In this document: positions 49,084 to 58,937 of the stretch, in pieces | Layout: each line of letters begins with the position of its first letter | Position numbering within the stretch: position 1 is the first letter of the stretch | Source of the DNA: Actinoplanes sp. M2I2 | Lineage (GTDB): Bacteria; Actinomycetota; Actinomycetes; Mycobacteriales; Micromonosporaceae | Assembly (NCBI RefSeq): GCF_023544445.1 | Contig: NZ_JALPVJ010000011.1 | Coordinates: 245,734-309,733 of the forward strand | Direction of reading: 5' to 3' | DNA length: 64,000 nt | The notes under the pieces: model-generated | The model's input: the letters and a program-made list of their open reading frames with translations, nothing else | What the model was told of the DNA's origin: nothing | Database searches by the model: none | Position numbers and translations under genes: made by a program

Positions 49084-50004
49084 CTACTCAACGCGCTTTG
49101 AAGCGGTTTCGCCTCCAAGCTGCCACATTTCATAGTTCCCGCATTCTGCTGTGATGTCGGACGTCGCCTGCGCCGCGGTGAGGAAGTCGGCGACCAGCGG
49201 CGAGGTGCGCGATTCCGCCACCGCGAGGCACACCTGGTCGGGTGCCAGATCTGTGACGGGCACATAGCTGACTTCCGGGTGTGAGTAGAACACGGTCGCC
49301 GAACGGGCCAGGAACGAGATACCCCGGCCGGCTGCGACATGTTCGAGCGTCTCGTCCACCCCGCGCACCAGGTATCCGGCGTTAGGGTGCGGGCGCTTGG
49401 TGGGCTGCGTACTCGTGTCGGCATGCCAGAGCAGCGGCTCGCCGGCCAGGTCGGCCTCGGTGATCTGCTCCTTGCCGGCCAATCGGTGGCCGGCGGGCAG
49501 CACTGCCACCCGCGGCTCGGTGTAGAGCGGGGTGATGCGCAGGCCGGTCTCGTCGATGGGCGGCCGCACATAGCAAACGTCGATGCGGCCGTCGAGCAGC
49601 ATCGTGGCCTGGTCGTCGGATTCGATCCGTTGCAGGTCGACGATCACGTCCGGGTGCCGGATGGCGAACTCCCGTACCGCCGCGGTGGCCGTGATGCCCG
49701 CGCGGAAGCCGACCATCAGCCGTTGGCTGCCGCTCGCGGCCTCGGTCACCCGGCGGCGGACCGCGTGCGCGGAGGCCAGCAGCGGGCCGGCGTCGGTCAG
49801 CAACTGCCTGCCGGCGTCGGTCAGCGCCACGCCGTGGCTGTCCCTTGTCAGCAACGGGGTGCCGAGATCGTGTTCCAGAGCGCGGATCTGCCGGCTGAGC
49901 ACCGGCTGTGCGATGTGCAGCTCATCGGCGGCGCGGCTGAAGTGCAGCTTTTCGGCGACGGCGACGAAGTAGCGTACCTTGCGCAGATCCAAATCCAGAT
50001 CCAT
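49084..50004 (-). CDS. LysR family transcriptional regulator
   Basis: 306 residues from MDLDLDL at 50004 (GGGAGG 6 nt upstream). The HTH reads LRKVRYFVAVAEKLHFSRAA with DELHIAQPVLSRQIRALEHD. The ligand domain is the usual two-lobe LysR type. It is divergent from a three-gene reductase cluster that it most likely controls. Confidence 0.93.
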   Translation of the reverse strand: MDLDLDLRKVRYFVAVAEKLHFSRAADELHIAQPVLSRQIRALEHDLGTPLLTRDSHGVALTDAGRQLLTDAGPLLASAHAVRRRVTEAASGSQRLMVGFRAGITATAAVREFAIRHPDVIVDLQRIESDDQATMLLDGRIDVCYVRPPIDETGLRITPLYTEPRVAVLPAGHRLAGKEQITEADLAGEPLLWHADTSTQPTKRPHPNAGYLVRGVDETLEHVAAGRGISFLARSATVFYSHPEVSYVPVTDLAPDQVCLAVAESRTSPLVADFLTAAQATSDITAECGNYEMWQLGGETASKRVE

Positions 50005-50088
50005 GGAGCCTCCCGGTGGCGATGCCTCCAGGGTATCGCAATCGCTGAAATAGGTCTTGGACACCCGCTCAGGCCAATGACATCCTCA

Positions 50089-50241
50089 ATTGGTACCCGA
50101 CAGGCCGGAGCGAATTCGGTACCAGATTCAGACATCGGGGCTTGATAACAGGTCCCAGAAGTTGACCTAGCACGTCCTGAATTGGGCCAGGCCCGTCATG
50201 TCGTTCGATGGCATCGACGACACAACCGTTAACAATAACGG
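50089..50241. promoter_or_regulatory. Divergent control region with two palindromes
   Basis: TTGGTACC at 50090-50097 and GGTACCAG at 50119-50126 form an inverted pair. A perfect palindrome CCGTTAACAATAACGG lies at 50226-50241, about 50 bases before the first reductase gene. Both are plausible LysR or RNA-polymerase sites. Which one binds the regulator cannot be told. Confidence 0.5.
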
Positions 50242-50291
50242 AGTGGGCGTGGCGTTCTTTCCAGATATTCCCTCCAGAAAGCAGGCGCTCC

Positions 50292-50915
50292 ATGAGCAGC
50301 ATCAGCATTATCGGCCTCGGGGGTATGGGCCGCGCCATTGCCGCCCGCGCGGTCGAGGGCGGCCACGCCGTCGAGGTCATCGGTCGCGACGCGGCCAAGG
50401 CCAAGGACCTGGCCGCCGCGCTCGGCGGCGGCGCCACGGCCGGGACATTCGGCACCGCCCCCGCCGGCGACATCGTCATCCTCGCCGTGCCGCACGCCGG
50501 CGCCGTGCCGGTCGTCGCCCAGTACGGAAACGCGCTGGCCGACAAGGTCATCATCGACATCACCAACCCCATGAAAGCCGACGCCAGCGGGCTGACCACC
50601 ACGGACGGCACATCCGCCGCGCAGCAGATCGCCAAGGCCGCCCCGGCGAGCGCGCACGTCGTGAAGGCGTTCAACACCGTCTTCGGCCACGTCCTGGCCC
50701 CGGGTCGTTCCCTGGACGTGCTCTTGGCCGGCGACGACGCGCGGGCCAAGGCGAGCGTGTCGGCGTTCATCGAGAGCCTCGGGTTGCGCCCCCTGGATGC
50801 CGGAGGCCTGGAGATGGCGCACTGGCTGGAAGGTACCGGCCTGCTGATGGTCAGCCTGGCCCGCCACGGCGTGGGGGACTTCAACTTCGCCCTCGGCGTC
50901 AGCAATCTCGGCTGA
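50292..50915 (+). CDS. NADPH-dependent F420 reductase-like protein (first copy)
   Basis: 207 residues. SISIIGLGGMGRAIAARAVE is the Rossmann loop, DIVILAVPHAGAVPVVAQYG and VKAFNTVFGHVLAPGRSLDV are family text. Related proteins transfer hydride between F420H2 and NADP+, or act as small reductases in secondary metabolism. It is followed by an SDR and by a second reductase of the same superfamily. Confidence 0.86.
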   Translation: MSSISIIGLGGMGRAIAARAVEGGHAVEVIGRDAAKAKDLAAALGGGATAGTFGTAPAGDIVILAVPHAGAVPVVAQYGNALADKVIIDITNPMKADASGLTTTDGTSAAQQIAKAAPASAHVVKAFNTVFGHVLAPGRSLDVLLAGDDARAKASVSAFIESLGLRPLDAGGLEMAHWLEGTGLLMVSLARHGVGDFNFALGVSNLG

Positions 50916-50967
50916 GCACAGCCGCACTACCACTTCTCGCGCCACCTCACCCATAAGGAACAGAAGC

Positions 50968-51909
50968 ATGCGCGTTTTCGTCACTGGCGGGACCGGCCAT
51001 TCCGGGTCGTACATCGTCGCCGAGCTCATCGCCGCAGGGCACGAGGTCACCGGCCTGGCTCGGTCGGACACGGCCGCGGCGGCATTGTCCGCGCTCGGCG
51101 CGAAGGTGCGCCGCGGCGACCTCCAGGACCTCGACGGGCTCAAGGAGGCGGCTGCGGGCTCCGACGGCGTCATCCACGTCGCGCACCGGCAGGACCTGCT
51201 TTTCTCCGGCGGGGTCCACGCCGTCGCCGCCGCGGAGGTCCCGATCATGCTCGCCTACGGCGAAGCACTGGGGGGAACCGGGAAGCCGCTGGTCGCGGCC
51301 GGGAGCATCGGCTCGCCCGGGCAGGGATTCCTGGGCCGGACAGCCACCGAGGAGGACCCGGCCCTGCCCAGCGACGATGAGCACAAGGGCACCCTGCGGG
51401 CTCGTAACGTCGTGGAAACCACCGTGATCGGACTCGCCGAGCAGGGCGTGCGGTCGTCGGTCGTGCGGATCGCCAACATCGCACACGACACGACGGATCG
51501 TGCCGGCTTCCTCCCGGCGCTGATCGCGCTCGCGAAGGAGAAGGGCTTCATCGGCTACCCCGCGGACGGCGCGAACCTGTGGAACGCCGTGCATGCCCGC
51601 GATGTCGCGTCCTTGTTCCGCCTGGCGCTGGAAAAGGGCCCGGCCGGCAGATACTGGCACGCGGTCGACGACGGGGGCATCCCGTTCCGCGAGATCGCCG
51701 AGGCCATCGGCAGCCGCCTTGGCGTGCCCGCCGTGAGCATTCCCGTGGACGAACTGGTGCTGCCGGGATACTTCGGGTTCCTCGCGAACATCGTCACGCA
51801 GAGCTACCCGGCGTCCAACCTCATCACCCGCCGGACCCTCGGCTGGGAACCCGCTCAGCCCCGCCTGCTCGCCGATCTGGACAACGGCCACTACTTCCCC
51901 ACCAGCTGA
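50968..51909 (+). CDS. NAD(P)-dependent epimerase/SDR family oxidoreductase
   Basis: 313 residues of the extended SDR type. RVFVTGGTGHSGSYIVAELI is the cofactor loop, GSDGVIHVAHRQDLLFSGGV the second, and WNAVHARDVASLFRLALEKG the C-terminal helix of the family. The usual YxxxK is not obvious. It is encoded 53 bases after the first reductase and before the second, so probably cotranscribed under LysR control. Confidence 0.88.
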   Translation: MRVFVTGGTGHSGSYIVAELIAAGHEVTGLARSDTAAAALSALGAKVRRGDLQDLDGLKEAAAGSDGVIHVAHRQDLLFSGGVHAVAAAEVPIMLAYGEALGGTGKPLVAAGSIGSPGQGFLGRTATEEDPALPSDDEHKGTLRARNVVETTVIGLAEQGVRSSVVRIANIAHDTTDRAGFLPALIALAKEKGFIGYPADGANLWNAVHARDVASLFRLALEKGPAGRYWHAVDDGGIPFREIAEAIGSRLGVPAVSIPVDELVLPGYFGFLANIVTQSYPASNLITRRTLGWEPAQPRLLADLDNGHYFPTS

Positions 51910-51938
51910 CGGCAGGGACCCGAATGGAGGCGCAGAAA

Positions 51939-52607
51939 ATGACAACTATGGGTTTCATCGGCAGCGGCGCCATCGGCAGCACCATCGCGCGGCTCGCCGT
52001 CGAGGCCGGACACCAGGTCGTGCTCAGCAACTCACGCGGTCCCGGAACGCTCGCGGACACGGTCGCGGAACTGGGGCCGCGGGCGTCCGCCGCGACCAGC
52101 GAGGAAGCCGCGGCAGCCGGTGACATCGTCGTGGTAACGGTGCCGGTCAAGGCCTTCCCCCACCTGCCCGCGGCGCCACTGGCCGGGAAGACGGTCATTG
52201 ACACGTGCAACTACGGCCCCGAGCGTGACGGGCCCATCCTCGAGCTCGACAACAATTCGCTCACCTCGAGCGAGCTGCTGGTGCGGTACCTCTCAGACGC
52301 CATGATCGTGAAAGCGTTCAACAACATCTTCTTCAAGCACCTGCTGTCACTCCCCCGCCAGGCGGAGGCAGGCGACCGCTCGTTCCTGCCGATCGCCGGG
52401 GACTCCGCGCCGGCGAAGGCGGCGGTGACCGTATTCATCGAATCCATCGGGTACAGCGTGCTGGACGCGGGACCGCCGGCCGACAGCTGGCGGCAAGCGA
52501 CCGACACCCCGGTATGGGGGACCCCGTACGGGCCGTACTCGAACGAGAAAGGCCAACCGGCTGGCGAGGACGCCATCCGCACGGCACTGGCCGCCGCAAC
52601 GCGGTAA
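51939..52607 (+). CDS. NADPH-dependent F420 reductase-like protein (second copy)
   Basis: 222 residues from the ATG at 51939 (GGAGG 8 nt upstream; an earlier ATG at 51924 lies before that site). MGFIGSGAIGSTIARLAVEA, VVLSNSRGPGTLADTVAEL and IVVVTVPVKAFPHLPAAPL are the Rossmann parts, followed by KAFNNIFFKHLLSLP. It is distantly similar to the product of 50292-50915. Having two such proteins in one cluster suggests related but different substrates. Confidence 0.87.
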   Translation: MTTMGFIGSGAIGSTIARLAVEAGHQVVLSNSRGPGTLADTVAELGPRASAATSEEAAAAGDIVVVTVPVKAFPHLPAAPLAGKTVIDTCNYGPERDGPILELDNNSLTSSELLVRYLSDAMIVKAFNNIFFKHLLSLPRQAEAGDRSFLPIAGDSAPAKAAVTVFIESIGYSVLDAGPPADSWRQATDTPVWGTPYGPYSNEKGQPAGEDAIRTALAAATR

Positions 52608-52873
52608 ACCGCGAGTGGTCCCGGGCCGCGGTGATCGGGAAAGCCCAACCACCCGAGTAAAGATCGTGGTGGTGTCGCCGGATTGTTCCTCGGCCGTTCT
52701 GCGCTGCTGGAATCGATTTTCAGCCAGCCCCGACTGATCCGCACATTCCCCTGACGCCTCAGTTTAGGGAACTGCAGCGAACATCCTAATCTGCCGCCGA
52801 GCGTGCGCGCCGTCCACTGAGATCGGCTACAGCGTGTCACGCCATCGAGCACGCTCGTGCCGAAAGTAGGGCG

Positions 52874-53368
52874 TCAGCTGATGGCGAGCAGCACCGCCTG
52901 GCCGCTGGCCGAGGCGCGACCGTAGAACGACCGAAGCTGCACGAAGTAGGGCGCAAGGTAGCTGCCGAAGTCGACGTCGGTCTGCGTCCAGATCGCAGAA
53001 TAGATGTCGGCGGCCGCAAGAGCCTCCGGAACGAACCGCTTGCGCAGATTGTCAACATCGATCGCGTCGAGGGCTGCGGCTACCACCCGCACCGTGTCCG
53101 AGGTGAGCAGCCGAGCTGGTCCGTACCCGTTGTCCTCACCGATTTCGTCGCCGCCGAGCATAGCTGCGCCGGCGCCTTCGCTCACGTCCCACGCGGTCCC
53201 GGTGAGGAGGTAGTGCATGGCGTGCCACGACTTGTCCAGGTTCAGGTCCAGTTCCGGGTCGGGCATTCCGTCTTCCTCGTCGGGGTCGCCGTACAGCAGC
53301 GTTTCCACCGTCGCCGGATCGTCACGCCCAGAGGAGCACACCTGGCCACGCCACTCATCGCTTAACAC
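52874..53368 (-). CDS. DUF1877 (YfbM-like) family protein
   Basis: About 164 residues. DLNLDKSWHAMHYLLTGTAW, MLGGDEIGEDNGYGPARLLT and VPEALAAADIYSAIWTQTDV match DUF1877 from its middle to its end. The N-terminus is unclear. In this frame only a GTG at 53368 is available, whereas the best ribosome site (AGGAG, 9 nt) points to an ATG at 53358 in another frame. A small frameshift near the start is possible. DUF1877 proteins are frequent in accessory regions and of unknown function. Its GC content is lower than that of the surrounding chromosome. Confidence 0.78.
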   Translation of the reverse strand: MLSDEWRGQVCSSGRDDPATVETLLYGDPDEEDGMPDPELDLNLDKSWHAMHYLLTGTAWDVSEGAGAAMLGGDEIGEDNGYGPARLLTSDTVRVVAAALDAIDVDNLRKRFVPEALAAADIYSAIWTQTDVDFGSYLAPYFVQLRSFYGRASASGQAVLLAIS

Positions 53369-53379
53369 TCCTGTTGGTG

Positions 53380-54270
53380 TTACGCAGACAGCGGTAATCC
53401 CCGACGCCGCTTCTGCTCGTCGATGCCGCCAATCAGTTCATCTCGCACGGCTGCCGCATCAGCTTCGACTCGATCCCGAAAAGCACCAGCCTGCTCGTAT
53501 AGATCTCGAACATAATCCCGGTCATCAGTCGGATCGGATTCAATAACTTGCCTTAGCTTGCCGAGCGCCTCCATCGCATCATCGGGGCGGCTCAGCATGA
53601 CGGCTGTCGCCGCCTGCCTGAAAAGCTCATTAACGTCTCCGCGCCCATTGGGATGGGTGTCATTTCTTCGTCGGCAGTGTTCAAGATAGCCTTCCAAGCT
53701 GCCATTCTCCACAAGAAAGGGGTACGCCGTGTCATTAATCGCTTCAGCCAAATCGTTCATGTATTTCTCGGCATGCTCACCGCCAAGTTTGAGGTCGTTA
53801 TACGAAAAGGTCCGGCGCATGTTGCAGTCGGTCGCGATCAGCCAACTCGCTTGAAAGGAGTCGAGCGGCATGAAGAGAGGCTCAAGAATGGCGAACACGG
53901 TAAACTGTTGGGCTGTGACGCCTCTGACTATCATGCCTAGCGGGCGAAGCATCAGCTGCCTGCTGCCTACGATCAGCCATTCTCCCATAAGCCGCGGTAT
54001 CGCATACCTGTCGGCGGCCGCCTTCCACACGCTCCGTCGATCCGCCGAAGGGCTCACGACGTCACCCCTATCCGCTACTCGGCGCCCTCTCGACGACCAC
54101 GGTACGGGCGAGCCAAGTTGACGCGGGGCACTTTCACCACGACCAGCTTTGGAAGTAGGCGTCTGTTCCGTGCGCCAACGAATCATCGACCATAGGCCGA
54201 TGTTGCCACCCGACAACCCGCTTCTGTCGTCGACAGCGCGCGCCGGGCTACCGGACTCGAACCGGCTCAT
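53380..54270 (-). CDS. Hypothetical protein of an accessory region
   Basis: 296 residues from 54270, but an internal start is possible (for example the ATG before GEWLIVGSRQLMLRPLGMIV). The body is MIVRGVTAQQFTVFAILEPL, LDSFQASWLIATDCNMRRTF and a C-terminal helical half ending VEADAAAVRDELIGGIDEQK. I recognise no family and see no signal peptide or membrane segment. Base composition is clearly less GC-rich than the chromosome, which suggests transfer. It lies 11 bases before the DUF1877 gene on the same strand, so the two are probably one operon. Confidence 0.6.
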   Translation of the reverse strand: MSRFESGSPARAVDDRSGLSGGNIGLWSMIRWRTEQTPTSKAGRGESAPRQLGSPVPWSSRGRRVADRGDVVSPSADRRSVWKAAADRYAIPRLMGEWLIVGSRQLMLRPLGMIVRGVTAQQFTVFAILEPLFMPLDSFQASWLIATDCNMRRTFSYNDLKLGGEHAEKYMNDLAEAINDTAYPFLVENGSLEGYLEHCRRRNDTHPNGRGDVNELFRQAATAVMLSRPDDAMEALGKLRQVIESDPTDDRDYVRDLYEQAGAFRDRVEADAAAVRDELIGGIDEQKRRRGLPLSA

Positions 54271-54394
54271 ACCTCGCGGTCGTCAGCATAGGAGCACTGG
54301 CACGGAATTTCCCACCCGCCTTTGCCCGGCGCGCCGCACCAGGTTAGCTGCTGGCCAGCGCCGATGCACGGGAGCCTTCTGGGCGCGCGCTCTC

Positions 54395-54790
54395 ATGCCG
54401 CGACCCGCGCTGGGCCTGTCTGTTTCATATCCTGACTCGGTGGCCGGTGACTATGCAGATCGACTGGACCCAAGCCAATACGACAACGATCTCATCGTCG
54501 CGTTGTACCGGAAGGACCCGGCCGACAGCTTCGATGTGCCGGAACGGGTCTTCCGACGATTGGTGCAGGTAGCGAAGGGTTACGAGCTGCACCTTCTGCC
54601 GATGCTCGGTGACACAGAGCCCGTCTCATTGAGCGCACCCATGATCCAAACGCGGCTGCATGAGCTGCGCTTCGTCGGTGATCGGCTCAACGATCCCGTC
54701 ACTGACCTCTGGATCAGCCGGCTCTTACCGGTCGTCCAGGCCGTGGCATGGGAAGGGCCCAGCGCCAGCTTGACCGTCGAGGGCGAGTAG
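54395..54790 (+). CDS. Hypothetical protein of an accessory region
   Basis: 131 residues: MPRPALGLSVSYPDSVAGDY, then DPSQYDNDLIVALYRKDPAD and LPMLGDTEPVSLSAPMIQTR, ending LPVVQAVAWEGPSASLTVEG. No family recognised. The open frame extends upstream to 54149 without good start signals; the ATG at 54395 is a compromise. Lower GC than its surroundings. Confidence 0.5.
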   Translation: MPRPALGLSVSYPDSVAGDYADRLDPSQYDNDLIVALYRKDPADSFDVPERVFRRLVQVAKGYELHLLPMLGDTEPVSLSAPMIQTRLHELRFVGDRLNDPVTDLWISRLLPVVQAVAWEGPSASLTVEGE

Positions 54791-55186
54791 AGCTCGAGTG
54801 CTCCGGCTCTGGATTAACCTTGGAGACCGCAACGTACTCTTCCGCGATTCGCGTCGTGGCTGGTTCGGACGACGGTGTAGTCGTGCGGGTCTGCTGATGG
54901 AAATGTGTCTGATCGGAGCGGCAGGCATACGGGGCTACCGGCAGCGCACAATTGTGATCTGCCTGAGCGAGTGCCGAGTGTGCCGGGTCGGAGGCTCTGG
55001 CTCGGGAGGGTGCTCATTGCCGATCATGGAGCGGTGGATGACGATGCGGCCCTCGATTGGGCTTGAACGCCCCCTCCGCGGCCCCGGGGACTTGCTACGC
55101 CACGATGCGGGCCTCGTCCGCCGTGCACCTGGTCACCGCCGTTGGTTCTCGGGTTTCTCGCCCGTGACCATGGGCATCACAGACGC
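54791..55186. other. Non-coding or eroded stretch in the accessory region
   Basis: Several short open frames overlap, but none has a ribosome site or recognisable product. Possible eroded genes. Confidence 0.4.
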
Positions 55187-55447
55187 ATGGCGGCTTGTGA
55201 AGTATGCGGAAACGACTATCGGCTCAGCTTCGAGGTGCACGCGGCGGGCGCCGTGCACGTGTTCGACTCCTTCGAATGCGCCATCCACCGCCTCGCACCG
55301 ATCTGTGAGACCTGCGGCTGCAAGGTCGTTGGGCACGGCGTCGAAGCTGACGGGGTGTTCTACTGCAGCGCACACTGTGCACGGCGAGGCGAGCAGGCCA
55401 GCGCAGCTGAGCTGGTCGACCACGCCGGGCAAGCGCCCGGCGACTGA
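55187..55447 (+). CDS. Small Cys-rich zinc-binding protein (prokaryotic metallothionein-like)
   Basis: 86 residues. AACEVCGNDYRLSFEVHAAG, VHVFDSFECAIHRLAPICET and CGCKVVGHGVEADGVFYCSA with HCAR give eight Cys and several His in C-x2-C and H-x3-C patterns. I recognise this as the conserved actinobacterial form related to prokaryotic metallothioneins. Metal binding is very likely; the role is unknown. Confidence 0.78.
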   Translation: MAACEVCGNDYRLSFEVHAAGAVHVFDSFECAIHRLAPICETCGCKVVGHGVEADGVFYCSAHCARRGEQASAAELVDHAGQAPGD

Positions 55448-55821
55448 TCGGCCAAATGGGATAGACGTTCATGACAGTGACTTCACGGAGGCCTCCTGTC
55501 ATCCCGCCGGGCCAGGAAGGGGGAGGATGAGGATGGGGATGAGCCGGACCTCGACGATGCCGATGTGTTCGTCGAGGTGACGACTGCTCGCTTCATTCAT
55601 GCGCTGGGCCTGCCGGCGGTCGACGACCTCCCGCAATAAACGGCGTGGGTCTGTCAGCGGAGCAGGACGCGCTTGCGCAGCAGATCGAAGCCGGCCCGGT
55701 GACCGCGACCATCAGGTCATACCACCGGCCCGACGCCCTGGAATGGACGGATCCCGTCGTGCGATGGTCATGCCCGGCATCGTCGGGTGGACCTCACGGA
55801 CGAGCAGTGGGGAATATCGCC
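55448..55821 (+). pseudogene. Fragments of unknown short genes
   Basis: A start-less frame ending at 55638 encodes EDEDGDEPDLDDADVFVEVT and ARFIHALGLPAVDDLPQ. A following GTG frame (55645) begins MGLSAEQDALAQQIEAGPVT. They read like pieces of real proteins but neither is complete, so this may be an eroded gene pair. The later part is only a shadow of the TetR gene. Confidence 0.35.
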
Positions 55822-56421
55822 TCAGGCGTCCGGGAAGACCTGGTCGGCCATGGTGAGCAGGGTGGCGGCGAGCAGCCGGTGCACCTGGGGCCGGGTGAGG
55901 ACGCCGCGCCGCAGCCACTCGCTGGCGGTGGAGACGGCCAGGCCGACGTAGGAGCGGGCCATCGCGTGCAGCGCCGGGCCCGGCGTGGGGTGGCCGACGG
56001 CTTGCAGGACGGCGTCGGCGGCCGCGTCGATGGCGTCGGCGATCACCTGGTCGACGTCGCGGTCGCCGGCCATGCCGCCCGCCGTGATCGCGGCCAGCCA
56101 GGAGCGGCTGTGCCGGGAGACGACGTCGAGGAACCAGCCGACGATCGCGTCGACCCGGGTCGGCAGGTCGCCCTCGGGCAGCGCGGCGATCGCCACCCGG
56201 GGGACGGTGAGCATGACCCGGATGACGTCCAGATACAGGTCTTTCTTGGTGCCGAAGTAGTGGTTGACCAGGCCCCGGGCCACCCCGGCAGCGCGGGCGA
56301 CGTCGGTGGTGGACACGTCGGCGTAGCCCCGTTCGCCGAAGAGCCGCACGGCCACCGACAGGATCTGCTCCCGCCGCGCGTCCGGTTCCAGCCGGCGGCG
56401 CGGTCCCGCCTGGACACTCAC
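55822..56421 (-). CDS. TetR family transcriptional regulator
   Basis: 199 residues from the GTG at 56421, seven bases after TATGGT. The HTH is ARREQILSVAVRLFGERGYA followed by DVSTTDVARAAGVARGLVNH and YFGTKKDLYLDVIRVML. The C-terminal ligand domain is helical. It is divergent from the beta-oxidation operon by 61 bases and probably controls it, with an acyl-CoA or related ligand. Confidence 0.93.
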   Translation of the reverse strand: MSVQAGPRRRLEPDARREQILSVAVRLFGERGYADVSTTDVARAAGVARGLVNHYFGTKKDLYLDVIRVMLTVPRVAIAALPEGDLPTRVDAIVGWFLDVVSRHSRSWLAAITAGGMAGDRDVDQVIADAIDAAADAVLQAVGHPTPGPALHAMARSYVGLAVSTASEWLRRGVLTRPQVHRLLAATLLTMADQVFPDA

Positions 56422-56428
56422 GACGACG

Positions 56429-56434
56429 ACCATA
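56429..56434 (-). promoter_or_regulatory. -10 box of the TetR gene
   Basis: TATGGT, seven bases before the GTG on the minus strand. It sits in the short divergent region with the acyl-CoA dehydrogenase gene, so one operator could control both directions. Confidence 0.45.
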
Positions 56435-56482
56435 CGGCACCGGCTTTTTGACACCCTGCCAACAAGCCGGGAGGGTGGGACC

Positions 56483-57734
56483 ATGCCGACCCCAGGACTG
56501 GACGGGTACACCCCGGCGTGGCTCAAGCCCGAGCACGACGACCTGGCCGGGCTGGCCCGTGCCTTCTTCACCGAGCAGGTGCTGCCGCACGCGGCCCGCC
56601 ACGAACGGCAGGGCCACCCCGATCGCGAGCACTACCGGCAGGCCGGCGCGCTGGGGCTGCTCGGGCTGAGCGTCCCCGAGCAGTACGGCGGGGGCGGCGG
56701 CGACTTCACGCACGAGGCGGTGGTGCTGCACGAGCAGACCATGACCGGCGAGGGCAGCCTCGGCCTGGCCGTGCACAGCGGCATCGTCACGGGCTACCTG
56801 GTGGCGTACGGGACCGAGGAGCAGAAGCAGCGCTGGCTGCCCGGTCTCTGCTCGGGCGAGCTGGTCGGCGCGATCGGCATGACCGAGCCGGGCGGCGGCT
56901 CGGACCTGCAGGAGATGCGGACCCGCGCCGTCCGTGACGGCGACGACTATCTGGTCAGCGGGTCCAAGACCTTCATCACCAACGGGGGCCTGGCCGACCT
57001 GCTGATCCTGGCCGTGAAAACCGACCCGGAGCAGCGGGCCGCGGGCATCAGCCTGCTCGTGTGCGAGCTGGGCGAGCCGGGCGAGCCGGGCGAGCTGGGC
57101 GAGCCGGGCGAGCTGGGCAAGCAGGGCGAGCTGGGCAAGCTGGGCGAGCAGGGCAAGCCGGGCAAGCAGGGCGGCGCCCCGGCGGGCTTCCGGCGGGGGC
57201 GGCTGCTCGACAAGATCGGCCTGCACGCCAACGACACCGCCGAGTTGTTCTTCGACGACCTGCGGGTGCCGCTGGCCAACCGGCTGGGGGCCGAGGGCTC
57301 GGGGTTCCTGGCGATGATGCGGCAGCTCCCCCAGGAACGGCTGGTCATCGGCGTGGCCGCGGTGGCCGCGATGCAGCGGGCGGTCGAGCTGACCACGGCG
57401 TACGCCAAGGAGCGGACCGCCTTCGGCAAGCCCCTGACCGGCCACCAGAACACCCGGATGGTGCTGGCCGAGTGCGCGACCCGCACGAGGGTGTCGCGCG
57501 TGTTCCTCGACGACTGCGTCGTGCGGCACGCCCGCGGGGAGCTCGACGTGTCGACCGCGGCCATGGCCAAGGCCTGGCTCACCGAGGGACAGTGCGAGGT
57601 GGTCGACCGCTGCCTGCAGATCTTCGGAGGGTACGGCTACACGACGGAGTATCCGATCGCCCGCATGTACGCCGACGCCCGCGTCCAGAAGATTTACGGC
57701 GGCACGAACGAGATCATGAAGGAGCTGATCGCCC

Positions 57735-57745
<11 letters not shown>
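56483..57745 (+). CDS. Acyl-CoA dehydrogenase with a collagen-like insertion
   Basis: 420 residues. Family marks are VPEQYGGGGGDFTHEAVVLH, IGMTEPGGGSDLQEMRTRAV (FAD/substrate), YLVSGSKTFITNGGLADLLI, AAVAAMQRAVELTTAYAKER, and IFGGYGYTTEYPIARMYADA. The C-terminus RVQKIYGGTNEIMKELIARA has the Glu catalytic base region. Between GISLLVCE and GFRRGRLLDKIGLHANDTAE, where relatives have a short loop, lies an insertion of about 36 residues of G-E/K-x triplets. It catalyses the first step of beta-oxidation. It overlaps the thiolase gene by 11 bases. Confidence 0.93.
57066..57173 (+). repeat. 9-bp in-frame minisatellite, about 12 copies
   Basis: Tandem GAGCTGGGC, GAGCCGGGC, AAGCAGGGC and AAGCTGGGC units inside the acyl-CoA dehydrogenase gene, coding for ELG, EPG, KQG or KLG triplets. 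The run is in frame and uninterrupted. The Glu-rich copies come first and the Lys-rich copies last. Confidence 0.92.
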
Positions 57746-58936
<1,191 letters not shown>

Positions 58937-58937
<1 letters not shown>

